Counted from the stretch's first letter, positions 9,487 to 20,307 are shown. The stretch: DNA of 64,000 nt from DATEDA01 sp963820965 (GCA_963820965.1 CAWGCC010000021.1:62001-126000); one strand, 5' to 3'. Program-made: numbers and translations. The notes: generated by a model from the letters alone, not told the origin.

Positions 9487-12400
9487 CTAGCCCCCGAGAC
9501 CCGCCGGCACCAGCCGCACGTTGCTCGCCCCGATCGAAGCGGACAGCCCCGACACCAGCGGCGGAGTCGACGCGCACCCCTGCGCTGCGCGCGCGGATCA
9601 GGTACGCGCGCCGGCCACCTTCGCGCACGTGGAAGAAGACGCGCGCGTCGCCACTGTGCTCGAAAGGACACGCTTCATGATCGATGCACTTTTTCCTCGC
9701 CGAGCGACGTCGAGGTCGAGCGTGACGTGCACCTCCCGGTACGAGGTCTGCGCCCCGGCCTCCGACTCGACCGGAAGGACCATGTTCACGAGCACCTTTC
9801 CGTCGCCGCCGTTGCGCCGCGATACGCGTCCCTCCACCACCACGACGGTGTTCTCCACCACGAAGCGGCGCGCCTTCTCGAGCACGTCGCTGAACATCAC
9901 CACTTCGGTCTGACCCTCCGGGTCTTCGATGGTCACGAACGCCATCTGGCGCTGGTTGCGGTCGGTGGCGAACTTGACCGCCGTCACCATCCCGCCCAGC
10001 ACCGCGCGCTCGCCCGCTGGCATGTCGCGCAGATCCTTCGAGACGGTGGTGCGAATCATCTGATGAGATCGCGGTAGCGGTCGAGCGGGTGGCCGGTCAG
10101 AAAGAAGCCGAGCGCTTCCTTCTCCTTCTGCAGCTGTTCCTGCGCGGCCCACGGCTCGACCTCCGGCAGCGGCGCTTCCTCGCGGCTCGCCGCCGTCGCC
10201 GAACAGCCCGAACTGCCCGCGCTCCGCGTCGCGGAAGCGGCGCGCCGCGCGCTCCATGCGCCGTCGAGCGCCGCGATCTTCTGCGCGCGGTGTCCCGGCA
10301 GCGCTGTCGAGCGCACCCGCCGCGATCAGACTTTCGTACACGCGCCGGTTGATCGAGCCGGCTGTTCAGCCGGCAGCAGAGATTCTCGAGCGAGCGGAAC
10401 GCGCCGTTCGCGTCCCGCTCCTCGACCAGCTTCTCGACCGCCGAGAGGCCCACGTTCTTCACCGCGCCGAGTCCGTAGAAGATGCGCCGTCGCGCGCCCG
10501 GAACTCCGGCTTCGCACGTGTTCACGTTGGGCGGCACCACTTCGATGCCCAGCTCGCGGCAGTCGTCCATCAGCACGATGACGCGGTCGGTGTCGTCCAT
10601 TTCGCTCGTGAGCGTCGCCGCCATGAACTCGGCCGGATAGTGGGCCTTGAGGATAGGCGGTGCGCGTCGACAGCACCGCGTACGCCGCGCTGTGCGACTT
10701 GTTGAAGCCGTACTCGGCGAACTTCTCCATCTGCGAGAAGATCTTCTCGGCGACGGCCTTCGGCGATGCCGCGGCCTTCGCACCGTCGAGGAACTTCTTG
10801 CGCTGCTCGGCCATGACGTCCTTCTGCTTCTTCCCCATCGCCTTGCGCAGCAGGTCCGCTTCGCCCGAGCGAGAAGCCGCCCATCTCGCTCGCGATGCGC
10901 ATCACCTGTTCCTGGTACAGAATGACGCCGTAGGTGTCGCGCAGGATCGGTTCCAGCAGCGGGTGCTCGTACTCGATCTCGCGCCGGCCGTGCTTGCAGT
11001 CGACGAAGTGCGTCACCATGTCGCTGCCCAGCGGACCCGGACGGTAGAGCGCGTTCACCGCCACCACGTCGTGGAACCCGGTGGGCTTCAGGTTCTTCAG
11101 GAGCTCGCGCATGCCCGAGCTCTCCAGCTGGAACACGCCCACGGTCTCGCCCGCGCGCAGCAGGTCGTACGCCTTCTCGTCTTCCAGCGGGATGTCGCCG
11201 GCCGCAGCGCGCGGCCGTGGTTCTCGCGCACCATGCGCAGCGCCTTGTCGATCACCGTCAGCGTGCGCAGCCCGAGCACGTCGATCTTGAGGAGCCCGAT
11301 CGCGTCGATGCTCTTCATGTCGTACTGGGTCGTGATTTCGTCGCGGTTCGACTTGTAGAGCGGCACGTGGTTGACGAGCGGCGTGGGCGTGATGACGACG
11401 CCGGCCGCGTGCGTCGACGCGTGGCGCGCGATCCCCTCCAGCGTGAGCGACAGCTTCATCAGGCGGCGGTAGCCGTCGCCGTTCTCGACCAGCGTCTTGA
11501 GCTCGGGGATCTTCTCGATCGAGTCCCTGAGCGACGTGCCCGGCGTGCCCGGAATCAGCTTGGTGATCCGGTCGACCTCGTCGAAGGGAACCTTCAGCAC
11601 GCGGCCCACGTCGCTCACCACCGCGCGCGCGGCCATGGTGCCGAAGGTGATGATCTGGCACACGTTGTCCTGGCCGTAGCGGTCGATGACGTAGCGGATG
11701 ACTTCGTCGCGCCGCTCGAAGCAGAAATCGATGTCGATGTCGGGCATGCTGATGCGCTCGGGGTTGAGCATGCGCTCGAAGAGGAGGTCGTGCGCGAGCG
11801 GATCGACGTCGGTGATGCCGACCGCGTAGGTCACCAGACTTCCGGCCGCGCTGCCGCGCCCCGGCCCCACCGGAATGTCCGCAGCGGCGCGCGTAATCGA
11901 CGATGTCGCGCACGATCAGGAAGTACCCGTCGAAACCCATCTTCGCGATCACCGACAACTCGAACTCGAGGCGGTCGCGGATTCGCTCGGTCGACCTCGC
12001 CGTAGCGCGCGCGCGCGCCCTCGTACGCGAGGTGGCGCAGGTAGTCCGAGTTGCTCGCGAATCCGTCGGGGAGCGGAAAGCGCGGCAGATGCAGCGCTCC
12101 CTCCGCCATCTGCACGTCGCAGCGCTCGGCGATCGCCACCGTGTTCTCCAGCGCGCCCGTGTCGTCGGGAAACAGCGCGCGCATCTCCTCCGGCGTCTTG
12201 AAGATAGAGCTCGGTGGTGGTGAAGCGGAAGCGCTTGGGGTCGTCGATGTCGCTTCCCGTCTGCAGGCACAGCAGCACCTCGTGCGCTTCGGCGTCGTCC
12301 TTGCCGAGATAGTGCACGTCGTTGGACACCGTCGAGCGGAAGGCCGGTGTCTCCGCGACAGACGGCGGTAGATTTCGTTCAGCTGCTTCTGCGGCTCGAG

Positions 12401-12954
12401 GCCGTGGTCCTGCATCTCGACGATAGAAGTTGCCCTGCGCCGAACATGTCGCGGTAACGGAGCGCACAGTCGCACGGCCTGGCTCGAAGCCTCTCGCCCA
12501 GCGCGACCTGCGCCACCGTGCCGCGCAGGCACGCGGTGGTGCCGATCAGGCCCGCCGGAGTGCGCGGCGAGCAGCTTCGAAATCGATGCGCGGTTTGTAG
12601 TAGAAGCCCTCGAGGAACGCGATCGACGAGAGCTTGATCAGGTTGTGATAGCCCTCGAGATTGCGCGCGAGCAGGATCAGGTGGTCGGTGTGCGACGGCT
12701 CGCCCTTCTTGCGGCCGCGGTCGTGGCGGCTGCCGCGCGTGATGTACGCCTCCATGCCGACGACGGGCTTGATGCCCGGCCTTCTTCGCGGCGCGATAGA
12801 AATGAATCGCGCCGTGCATGTTGCCGTGGTCGGTGAGCGCCACCGCCGGCATGTCGAGCTCCTTCGCGCGGCGCACGAGGTCGCCGACCTTGATCGAACC
12901 GTCGAGCAGGCTGTACTCGGAGTGCGCGTGCAGATGAACGAACGGTGCAGGCAT
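9487..12954 (-). CDS. dnaE: DNA polymerase III alpha subunit
   Basis: Replicative polymerase, reconstructed at about 1,155 residues. Domains in order: N-terminal PHP domain (FVHLHAHSEYSLLDGSIKVG, LTDHGNMHGAIHFYRAAKKA), palm with the catalytic aspartates in MPDIDIDFCFERRDEVIRYV preceded by GPGRGSAAGSLVTYAVGITD, fingers (YGVILYQEQVMRIASEMGGF, FAEYGFNKSHSAAYAVLS), helix-hairpin-helix region and a C-terminal OB fold (AVLGGMVTAVKFATDRNQ, VVMFSDVLEKARRFV). It ends SNVRLVPAGLGG-stop. The coding sequence is cut by at least ten single-base indels, for example extra bases near 10655 and 10868, yet every segment is present. Such damage in an essential single-copy gene argues for sequence error. Start ATG 12954 has no clear SD. 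Confidence 0.95.
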
Positions 12955-14921
12955 GGCGCGTGAGAACGGTTGGTGCGCAGCGCGGAGTCGATGGTCGCGT
13001 CGAGCATCGAGCGGTTGCCGCTGCGGTCGAACGCAACGACCCGCACGGATTGCTCTCCGATTATAGAATCGTCGTCGAGCGGGACAACGAGCTTTTTTGT
13101 CGACGAAATCCCAGCGGAACACGCGGCGCCGTCCCCCGACCCGGACGCGCAGGCGCGCCTCGTCGAAACCCGGACCCCGCGTCGTCGGCGGGAACGACGA
13201 TCTCCGCCACGACCGACCCGGTCGCGTACGACGCGGTGAGCCGCTGGCGCGGGCTTCCGAGTTTCGGGGCGGTTTCGTCGCGGAACACCGCGAAAACGCC
13301 CGGGCGAGCGGTGATCGGCCGACCAGACGCCGGTGGAATCCTGCGTCGACGCCAGGTAGCTCCACGACCGTTCGATAGTCGTCGCAGCGGTAGATCGCCT
13401 CTGTTCCCCGTGCCGGGCCCGGCGTGGATGCGGATGGTCGCGTCGCGACGCAGCACCCAGACCCACCGGCCCCACGCGCACCGGCCCGTGACTGACGCAC
13501 GAGCTCCCGCCGCTCTGCGTCCGCGGGCGATCCATCGCCGCGCACGATAGACGATGACGTCCGCCGACAGCGCCCCGGCCGGAAGGTCGAGTTCGATTCC
13601 CAGGTCCGTGCACGTGCACGCGCTCGGGGCGGCGACGCGAGTACCCCGCCACCCACACGCACGGCCGTGTCGCTCGTCGGCGTAGGCGGCGAACGGACGC
13701 ACCGCGGCCGGCAGACGTCGGTCGCGCGCACGATCACCGTCGGCCCTTCCCGGTCGTCGTCGCCACGCTGCCGCCGGCGGGCGGGCGTCGGAGGATCACG
13801 GCGAAGCCGTCCTGAAGAACGCCCCCTCGAGCTCGACGGCGAGCAGGTCGCGGCGCACGCTCGGTTCTCGTGCGGGCCGCGGCGGCAACGTACCGCACGC
13901 GAACACGAAGCTCGACATCGGCGGGTTGCCCACCGCGTCGCGCGCGACCACGCGGCCGCGATGCACGCGTCGCGGCCCGAGCGCAGGGCACCGCCGTCCA
14001 CCCACGTGGAATCGAACGGCGATGCCGCCCGTGTCCCGGGGAGATCTGGAAGAGAGTCACGCCGCGGGTACGCACGCGCCCGCTGGTAGAGATGATCGAC
14101 GTCATCGGCGCGGTCGAAGGAAAACCGCTCCAGCGCGATGCGTGCCGCCAGCGCGTCCCCCCGCCAGAGGACGATGTCGTACGGCGCGAGCCGCCCCGAC
14201 TCGGCGTTGACGCGGTCGATCACCGTTACTGCCACGCCCACCGGCCCCGCGGATGCGCAGCGTGTCGTCGATCACGTAGCGCCCGGTGCCCCGGTGGCGG
14301 CGGTTTCGCCCCAGCGGCAGGCACGCCCGTTGACGCGCGACGCCGCCTCGAGCGGCACGAACACCACGCGGCGTGACCTGGGGGCGCAGCGGGTCGGAAA
14401 TGGCGAGGCCGTTCCGAACGGATCGACCGGCGCGTCGTCGGGCGTCGCGCACCTCGAGGTGCAGGTGCGGCGCCGTGCGTCCCGGTCGCGCCGGAGTACG
14501 CGATGGTGTCTCCCCGCCTGCACGCGAAAGCGACCCGGCGGCAGCCGGAAATCGACCGCGTAGGTGGTGTCGCGCATCTGCGCGCGAGCAGCGTGTCTTC
14601 GAGCGCGGGCGCAAATTCGCTGAGGTGGCCGTAGACGATCTGCGTGCTGTCGTCGAGCGTGAGGTGGAGCGCCTTGCCGTAGCCGCGCGAGCCGGCGCGC
14701 ATGCGTGAGATCCACCCGTCCGCGACGGCGATGCACGGGACTCCTTCGCGCCCGAAGGTGCGCACGTCGATGCCGGCGTGGAAGCGGCCGTCGCGGTACT
14801 CGCAGAAATTCGACGAGACGGCCGGATCGAGCGGGACCGGCCAGCGCCACGACGCCGTCGTCGCGCCGTGGCGAGAGCGCGCCGCCGATGACAGCGCGCA
14901 GGCGATAGCGAGACGAATCAT
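12955..14921 (-). CDS. Secreted M23-family metallopeptidase with beta-sandwich extension
   Basis: Signal-like N-terminus (MIRLAIACALSSAARS), then a LytM/M23 peptidase domain with zinc ligands in FHAGIDVRTFGREG and in HLHLEVRDARR, and the core VYGHLSEFAPALEDTLLA. M23 enzymes cleave peptidoglycan cross-bridges or, if degenerate, activate amidases; here both ligand motifs are intact. The remaining 450 or so residues are beta-rich (VVAFDRSGNRSMLDATIDS near the end), perhaps Ig-like. Several indels make the middle unreadable, and the stop could not be placed exactly; the frame runs into dnaE near 12955. It is the first gene after the leftward promoter at 14976-15005, giving a leader of about 50 nt. 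Confidence 0.72.
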
Positions 14922-14975
14922 CCGGCACGTTGTCTGTGCGCGTGCCGGGGGCGATGGTGGCGCGCGAACGGCCGC

Positions 14976-15005
14976 AACCTAGCACCCGGGCGGCGACCGT
15001 GTCAA
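14976..15005 (-). promoter_or_regulatory. Sigma70-like promoter for the M23-dnaE-accA-porUV run
   Basis: On the minus strand: consensus -35 TTGACA (15005-15000), 18-bp spacer, then TAGGTT (14981-14976) preceded by TGC, an extended -10 element. Transcription would begin near 14969, about 48 nt before the M23 start. The same TTGACA-N18-TAGGTT combination occurs before the TPR operon at 41635-41664. It is back to back with the rightward promoter of the foldase gene. Confidence 0.6.
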
Positions 15006-15054
15006 AAGACAAGCACCCCCAGCGGGCGTGCCGCGCGGGGCCGGATTGCGGCGC

Positions 15055-15083
15055 TTGCACTCAATCGCGCGCTGTGGTACATT
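15055..15083 (+). promoter_or_regulatory. Candidate promoter for the foldase gene
   Basis: TTGCAC (15055-15060), exactly 17 bp, then TACATT (15078-15083) with an upstream TGG making an extended -10. The -35 is weak. It lies in the divergent region between the M23 peptidase and the foldase, 83 bp before ATG 15166. Confidence 0.45.
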
Positions 15084-15165
15084 GCTCACTTGGCATTTTA
15101 GTCGACGGCTTGGCGGTTCCGGGTCGTCGGCGCCGAGCGCCGCCGGCTGGAATGGTGATGTCCGT

Positions 15166-16995
15166 ATGATGAAGCAGATGCGCGAGAACACCAAGATCGT
15201 CCTGTGGGTCGTGGTGGTCGCGTTCTTGATCACGATTTTCGCCGTGTGGGGCCTTGATCTTCAGTCCGAGCGACTCGACGCCAGCAGACAGAACCTGGTC
15301 GGGCCGCGTCAACGGGGTCAACGTGACGCCGCAGATGTACCAGACGATCTACACGCCAGATGGCGCAGCAGTTCCGCAGCCAGTCCGGCGACCTCACCGC
15401 CGCGCAGCAGGAGATGATCCGCGACCAGGCGTGGGAGAACATCGTCTCCAACATCATCACCGGCGAGCAGATCAAGAAGCTCGGCATCACCGTCACCGAC
15501 GAAGAGGTGCTCAACTTTCTGCGCAACGTCGCCGCCGCCGGAAGTGCAGCAGTACTTCCAGGACAAGAGACGGTAACTTCGACTACGCCGCCTACCAGGC
15601 CGCGCTCAACAACCCCGACGCGGACTGGACCGCGGTCGGAGGAGCTCGCGCGCGCAGCGCATTCCCGGTGCGTGAAGCTCAACAACTACCTGATGTCGCA
15701 GGTGCACGTGTCGGCCGCGGAAGTGCGCCGCGCGTTCGCCGAGCAGAACACAAAGCTCGTCGGCGCACTACGTCGAGTTCCCGCTCGACGCGGAGGACAT
15801 CGGCGGCTGGGCGCCGTCGGACGCCGACGTGCAAGGCGTACTACGACGCACACCCGGACCAGTTCAAGGACGTCGAGAAGCGCCTCGTCGAGTTCGTGCG
15901 CATTCCGATCGACGCCGTCGAAGCGAAGACCGCGACGCGCTTGTCAAATGCGCGAACGAGAATTCGCAACGACGCGAGACGTCACGGCGACCATTCGAGG
16001 CCGACGTCGAAGACCTACTCCGAGGCGCAGACCGCCACCGTCGGCGGCGAGACCGGCTTGCTCGGCAAGACACAGCGCGACCCGGCCGTGATGGCGGCGG
16101 CCGATGCGCTCAAGCCCGGCGAGATCAGCCAGCCCATCGTCACCGCGGACGGCGTCTACGTCGTGCAGCTGATCGAGAAGAAGAAGGACAAGACCGAGGA
16201 CCAAGTACAACCTGCGCGAGCTGTTCATGAAGCTCAGCGCCAGCTCGGCCACGCAGGACACGCTGGCCGCTGCGGCGCATGCGGCGCAGGAGACCGCCAG
16301 CGCGTCGCCGACGGTGACTCGCCGCGGCCGCCAAGGCGCACGGACTCGAGGTCAAGGCGACGTCGGCGCCGTTCGCGCAGGGCTTCCCGGTTCCCGGGCC
16401 TCGGATTCTTCCCTGCCGTCTCGCGCTTCGCGTTCGCAGCCGAGCCGGGTGCGGTCAGCGCGGTCATCTCGGACGAGAGGAACTACGTCGTGTGCCGGCT
16501 CAAGGAGCGCACGCCGGCAGCGGTCCGGCCCCTGGCGCGAGGTGGCGGACGGCATCAAGCAGACGCTGATTCGCGACCGTCAAGCGTGACGCAGGCGATG
16601 CACAAGGCGGACGGGTTCGTGCGCTCCGCCGTCGCGAGCCCGGCGTCGACGTTCGACAACGCCGCCGTGCAGTACGGTTATCAAAGTCGCGAAGACCGAT
16701 TCGTTCACAGTGGCGCAGCCGCCAGCCGGAATGGTGCCGCAACGCCGCCTTCGCGCGCGCGCGCGCTCGCGCTCGAAGCCAACGCCGTGTCGAAGCCGAT
16801 CGAGAGCGGCAATTCGGTGTACGTCATCACCGTGGTGGGTCGCCGCGACCCTCGCAGGCGGAGTTCAATGCCAAAGGCGGCCCGGTGCGCACCAGCGATC
16901 TACCGACCAGAAGGTGCAGGAATACGTCGCGTACTGGTACGGCAGACGTCAAGGAAAGATCCAAGATCGAGGACATGCGCGGCAACGCGTTCTAG
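15166..16995 (+). CDS. Membrane-anchored SurA/PpiD-like peptidyl-prolyl isomerase
   Basis: About 610 residues. It starts MMKQMRENTKIVLWVVVVAF with a single transmembrane anchor (IVLWVVVVAFLITIFAVWGL), as in PpiD. A SurA_N-like helical region follows (RVNGVNVTPQMYQTIY, EMIRDQAWENIVSNIITGEQ, LGITVTDEEVLNFLRNVAAA), then parvulin rotamase modules (GGETGLLGKTQRDPAVMAAA, LKPGEISQPIVTADGVYVVQ) and a second parvulin-like part (GAVSAVISDERNYVVCRLKE). The family chaperones outer-membrane proteins in the periplasm, consistent with the many barrels here. The frame changes at least eight times through single-base indels. It ends at TAG 16993-16995, just before a strong terminator. It is monocistronic. Confidence 0.82.
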
Positions 16996-17024
16996 CGCCC
17001 GCGGCGCATCCCGGACACAAACAG

Positions 17025-17051
17025 AAAGCCCGGCCATTGGCCGGGCTTTTT
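17025..17051. terminator. Bidirectional intrinsic terminator
   Basis: Perfect 11-bp stem AAAGCCCGGCC / GGCCGGGCTTT with an ATT loop and a T5 tract on the plus strand; the minus strand has a shorter T run. It separates the convergent foldase (plus) and tatA (minus) genes. Confidence 0.9.
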
Positions 17052-17092
17052 CATTGTCGTGAAGCGCGAACGCGCTGAGACTTGACCTGCGG

Positions 17093-17298
17093 CTAGACTG
17101 TCGGCTTGGTCTCTTCCTTCTTGATCGCGGAGGTGACTTCTTCCTCGACCTCGCGACTCGCCGACTTGAACTTGCGAATCGACTTCCCGAACGCCTCCGC
17201 CAGCTCCGGCAGGCGTCTCGGTCCGAAGATGACGAGCACGATGACGAGAATGACGACCAGCTCGTTCCAGCCCACTCGGTCCGATGAACGCCAAACAT
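17093..17298 (-). CDS. tatA: Twin-arginine translocase subunit TatA
   Basis: Small TatA/E protein: N-terminal membrane helix GWNELVVILVIVLVIFG, the hinge PRRLPELAEAFGKSIRKFK and an amphipathic, then acidic tail ending in KKEETKPTV. TatA forms the pore for folded proteins carrying twin-arginine signals. The likely start is ATG 17298 (MFGVHR...), preceded by a near-perfect SD GGAGGAG 2 nt upstream; an indel near 17280 separates it from the body, otherwise translation would have to begin at 17275 without an SD. tatC is not in the window. A DUF4321 gene lies 16 bp upstream in the same operon. Confidence 0.9.
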
Positions 17299-17314
17299 GG
17301 CTCCTCCAAAACTG

Positions 17315-17558
17315 CTACCACGCGTAGCGCAAGAACACCAGCACGACGAATATGCCGATCACGCTCATCAGGTTGGCTCGCAGCGAGAACCCGAACGTGA
17401 AACTGAACACCACGAGGTCGAGATGAACCGGACCGGCGTGATACTCGATCGTGTTGACGAACACATCGCGGATGACCTTGCCTTCCGGCAGAATCAGGCC
17501 GATCGGCCTCGCCGAGCACGGTCCCCACCACGATACCGAGAAACAATAGATAGCGCAA
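17315..17558 (-). CDS. DUF4321 membrane protein
   Basis: About 80 residues. An N-terminal hydrophobic segment RYLLFLGIVVGTVLGEA is followed, across an indel near 17505, by GLILPEGKVIRDVFVNTIEY, then HLDLVVFSFTFGFSLRANLM and a final membrane helix SVIGIFVVLVFLRYAW. The pattern of two helices with a conserved 'F-TFGFSL--NL-S-IGI' core is that of DUF4321, a small inner-membrane family of unknown function. The only start in frame after an upstream stop is TTG 17558. It is immediately upstream of tatA, suggesting cotranscription, but no functional link is known. Confidence 0.65.
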
Positions 17559-17634
17559 CCAGCGCTAGCGAGCGTCTGCGCGACCCCAACGTGACCTCCT
17601 CGCTCGTTGCCAGGTTGAGCATACGGGAGCGGCG

Positions 17635-18111
17635 CTACGTCGCCAAGCCCTTTTCAACCTCAAGCCCGAGCTTGAGTTGGGTGGCAATCCGCGCCCAGAA
17701 TGAGGGTGGCATCCTCGCCGGCCGAGCCGCTCGAGCTGCTCGACCACGTGTCCGCAGCCGATCCGGTCCGCCAGCAGCCGCACCTCGCCGCCGCGGCGGC
17801 GCGACCACCAGCATCGACTCGCGGTAGTCGAACGCGCGGCGCATTACCGGTGCGCACCACTTCGACCCCAGCACCGCGAGCGCACGGCCCGCGTCGTCGG
17901 CGATGCCCTCTGATGCCGCTTCCGTTCTCGATCGCGAGGCGCAGCGGGCGCGACGCGGCCGTCCTCGTCGGTCTGGCGGACGAAGAGGCTGAAGCCCACC
18001 GACGCCGCGCACAGACACAACACGAGCAGCGAGAGTCCGACCGCGAGCTTCTGCTTCAGGCCCTTGCGCACCGCGCGACGGTTTCGCTTCTTTCGCGATT
18101 CGGTTGGCCAT
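17635..18111 (-). CDS. LytR C-terminal (LytR_C) domain protein with one membrane anchor
   Basis: Start ATG 18111 has a textbook SD (GAGGAGG, 4 nt upstream). A basic N-terminus (MANRIAKEAK) leads, after one indel, into a membrane helix KLAVGLSLLVLCLCAASVGF. The rest fits the LytR_C fold: GIADDAGRALAVLGVEVVRT, FDYRESMLVV, RLLADRIGCGHVVEQLE and ATLILGAD, ending EKGLAT. LytR_C domains occur in wall-associated proteins, alone or after LytR-CpsA-Psr catalytic domains; no such catalytic domain is present here. At least four indels. The role is unknown but envelope-related. The start lies inside or next to the 3' end of the HIT gene. Confidence 0.6.
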   Translation of the reverse strand: MANRIAKEAKPSRGAQGPEAEARGRTLAARVVSVRGVGGLQPLRPPDRRGRPRRARCASRSRTEAASEGIADDAGRALAVLGSKWCAPVMRRAFDYRESMLVVAPPRRRGAAAGGPDRLRTRGRAARAARPARMPPSFWARIATQLKLGLEVEKGLAT

Positions 18112-18619
18112 GGTCCTCCTCGCGAGCGCTAACCTCGCGCAGCGCGCGCAGCAACCGGTCGTAGGTGTCGTTCAGGTCTCTCCGAGACGACCCGCGTCTC
18201 TCCCACCGCCGACATGAAGTTCGTGTCCCCGTGCCAGCGCGGCACCATGTGCATGTGGAAATGTCCGATGATCCCGGCGCCCGCGCTGCGTCCGAGGTTG
18301 GCGCCGACGTTGACTCCGTCGGGTCGTAGGCGCGCGTGATGCGCGCGCTCGCAGCGCGCGAGCAGTTGGACCAGTTCGCGCGCCTTCGTCCGGGGCGAAA
18401 TCGCTCATCCGCTCGACGTGGCGGTTGCTCACCACCATCAGATGTCCGGTGGTGTAGGGATAGCGATTGATGACGAACGAACCAGTTCGCGTCCGCGCTC
18501 GAGAACGAAATTGGCGCGGTCCTCCTGCGAGGCACGGCAGCGTGCAGAACAGGCAGCCCTGCGTCGGGCTCACCCATCAGATAGGCCGACCTCCACGGCG
18601 CATACAGCCTCCCCATCAT
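18056..18619 (-). CDS. HIT-family nucleotide hydrolase/transferase
   Basis: Opens with the family's MGRLYAPWRSAYLMGEP, then a CLFCTLP zinc-type segment, FVINRYPYTTGHLMVVSNRH, and the catalytic triad motif GHFHMHMVPRW (HxHxH). HIT proteins hydrolyse or transfer nucleoside monophosphates from dinucleotide or AMP-linked substrates; the precise substrate is not predictable. Two or three indels interrupt it. The C-terminus most likely reads LNDTYDRLLRALREV and ends at 18056, overlapping the LytR_C gene by about 55 bp. An alternative stop in another frame near 18132 would leave the two genes separate. The start ATG 18619 overlaps the end of the GlmU-like gene. Confidence 0.83.
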   Translation of the reverse strand: MMGRLYAPWRSAYLMGEPDAGLPVLHAAVPRRRTAPISFSSADANWFVRHQSLSLHHRTSDGGEQPPRRADERFRPGRRRANWSNCSRAASARITRAYDPTESTSAPTSDAARAPGSSDISTCTWCRAGTGTRTSCRRWERRGSSRRDLNDTYDRLLRALREVSAREEDHGQPNRERSETVARCARA

Positions 18620-19376
18620 GACTGCGTCGCCACACGAACCGGCGCACGGCGTCGAGCTCGTCGGGATTGTTGACGCCCGCCACCTCGCGCGCGTCGTCGA
18701 TGCACCACGCGGCGCCCACCGGTCTGCCCTCCGCGGCGCAGGAGCCCGATGACGTCGGTGAGGTAGATACTCGTTCTGCGCGTTGCGCCGCGTGCACCCG
18801 CTTGAGCGCCGAAAACAACTCGTCCGCGTCGAAGCAGAACAGCCCCGAATTGACCTCGCGGATGGCGCGCTCGTCCGCGGTACGCGTCCTTGTGCTCGAC
18901 GATGCGCAAGCAGACTGCCCTCGGCATCGCGAACGATGCGGCCGTAGCCGGCGGGTCGTCGAGCATCGGCGGTGAGCACGGTCGCGACGGCATGCTCGCC
19001 GTCGATGGTGCGCATACGAAATCGCGGATGGTGCGCGGACGCAGCCCCGGCACGTCGCCGTTCAGCACCACCACGGTGTCCGCGATGCCCGGCGAGGACG
19101 GGCTCGGCCTGCATCACCGCGTGCCCGGTTCCGAGCTGCTCGTGCTGGCGCGCGAAGTCGACGCCGGCGCCCGCGCATGCCGCTTCGACGCGCTCGGCCT
19201 GGTAGCCGGTGATCACCACGACGGGCGCTGCACCGAGCTGGCTTCACCGCGTCGACCACGTGCAGCAGCATGGGCCGCCCGCCGACGTCGTGCAGCACCT
19301 TGGGCAGGTCGGACTGCATCCGCTTGCCCATGCCCGCGGCGAGGATGACGGCGGCGACCTGTGTTGATGGTTTCAT
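18615..19376 (-). CDS. Sugar-phosphate nucleotidyltransferase, GlmU N-domain only
   Basis: The Rossmann-like nucleotidyltransferase signature VAAVILAAGMGKRMQSDLPK followed by VLHDVGGRPMLLHVVDAV is that of GlmU uridylyltransferase domains. Downstream segments agree: GTGHAVMQAEPVL, VVVLNGDVPGLRPRTI, GYGRIVRDAEGSL and REVNSGLFCFDADELFSALK, and the domain ends at GVNNPDELDAVRRFV. Nothing resembling the left-handed beta-helix acetyltransferase half follows; the HIT gene starts at once. It is therefore a single-domain protein of about 250 residues that would make UDP-GlcNAc (or a related sugar nucleotide) from the 1-phosphate, with acetylation done elsewhere. Several indels. It starts at ATG 19376, 30 bp after panC. 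Confidence 0.72.
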
Positions 19377-19406
19377 TCCGGGGACGTTTCCGGGCAGCCG
19401 GGTCCG

Positions 19407-20307
19407 TCAATACAGCGTGACGTCGGCGTCGACACGCGATCGTCACGCACGTCGAACACCATGTTGTCGATGAGCCGCGTCGTGCCCACGTACGCGGCGA
19501 TCGCGAGTATAACGCGGCCCTTTGCGCGCGTCCAAAGCGGAAAGATCGTCCGCGCGCCGAAGCTCGACGTAGTCGATGCGCTCGATACCGGCGCGCGCGC
19601 AGCACGTCCGATCGCGGCGGCCTCGATCCGGCGCGCATCGCGCTCACCCGACTCCAGCGCCCGGCGCGCCGCGCTCGAGCGCCCGATACAGCGCGGCGCG
19701 CCTGCGGCGCTCGGCGCGCGGCGAGGTACGCGTTGCGCGAGCTCACCGCGAGTCCGTCCGGCTTCGCGCACCGTGCGGGCCAGCACGAAGCTCGACGCCC
19801 AGTGTTCAGCTGTCGCGACCAGCGCGCGGATGACCAGCGCCTGCTGCGCGTCCTTCTGGCCGAACACGGCCACGTCGGGACGCACGATGTGAAAGAGCTT
19901 CGCCACCACGGTGGCCACGCCGCGAAAGTGCCCGGGGCGAAAGCGTCCGCACAGCGGCTCGGCGAGCTCGGTCCGCGGCTCGACCCACACGCGCTGCGGC
20001 TCCGGGTACATGACCTCGCGGCGCGGGCGCGAACAGCACGTCGCACCTCCAGCGGCGCAAGCAGCTCCACGTCGGCGTCGAGCGTGCGCGGGTAGCGTTC
20101 GAAGTCTTCGCCGGGCGCGAACTGCGTCGGGATTGACGAAAATCGAGCGCCACCACGAGCGCGTCGGGAACGCCGCGCGCGAGCGCGACGCACGCGCCGT
20201 GGCCCGCGTGCAGCGCTCCCATGGTGGGCACGAACGCCACGCGGCGACCGCGCCGCTCGCGCGCGAGAAGCTCGCGCAGCGGCTCGATGTCGTGAAAGAC
20301 GCTGCAT
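19407..20307 (-). CDS. panC: Pantothenate synthetase
   Basis: ATP-dependent condensation of pantoate and beta-alanine to pantothenate. It opens with SVFHDIEPLRELLARERR and the ATP-binding VAFVPTMGALHAGH, the class I-like motif of the family. Further on are SRNAYL, RLIDNMVFDVRDDRV and the terminal DADVTLY. About 300 residues, slightly longer than typical because of accumulated extra bases. The start ATG 20307 is separated from the body by one indel. It lies 12 bp after panB in the operon folB-folK-kinase-panB-panC. Confidence 0.92.

Noticed and set aside
9487..12954. dnaE, uvrB, valS and others as true pseudogenes or programmed frameshift genes
   Set aside because: Too many shifts per gene, no slippery heptamers with pseudoknots at the sites, and full sets of conserved residues in essential single-copy genes.
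15152..15168. Upstream ATG (MVMSV) before the foldase as the real start or a leader peptide
   Set aside because: It stops after five codons in a different frame. No attenuator-like pairing or codon bias supports a regulatory leader, and ATG 15166 gives the expected anchor directly.
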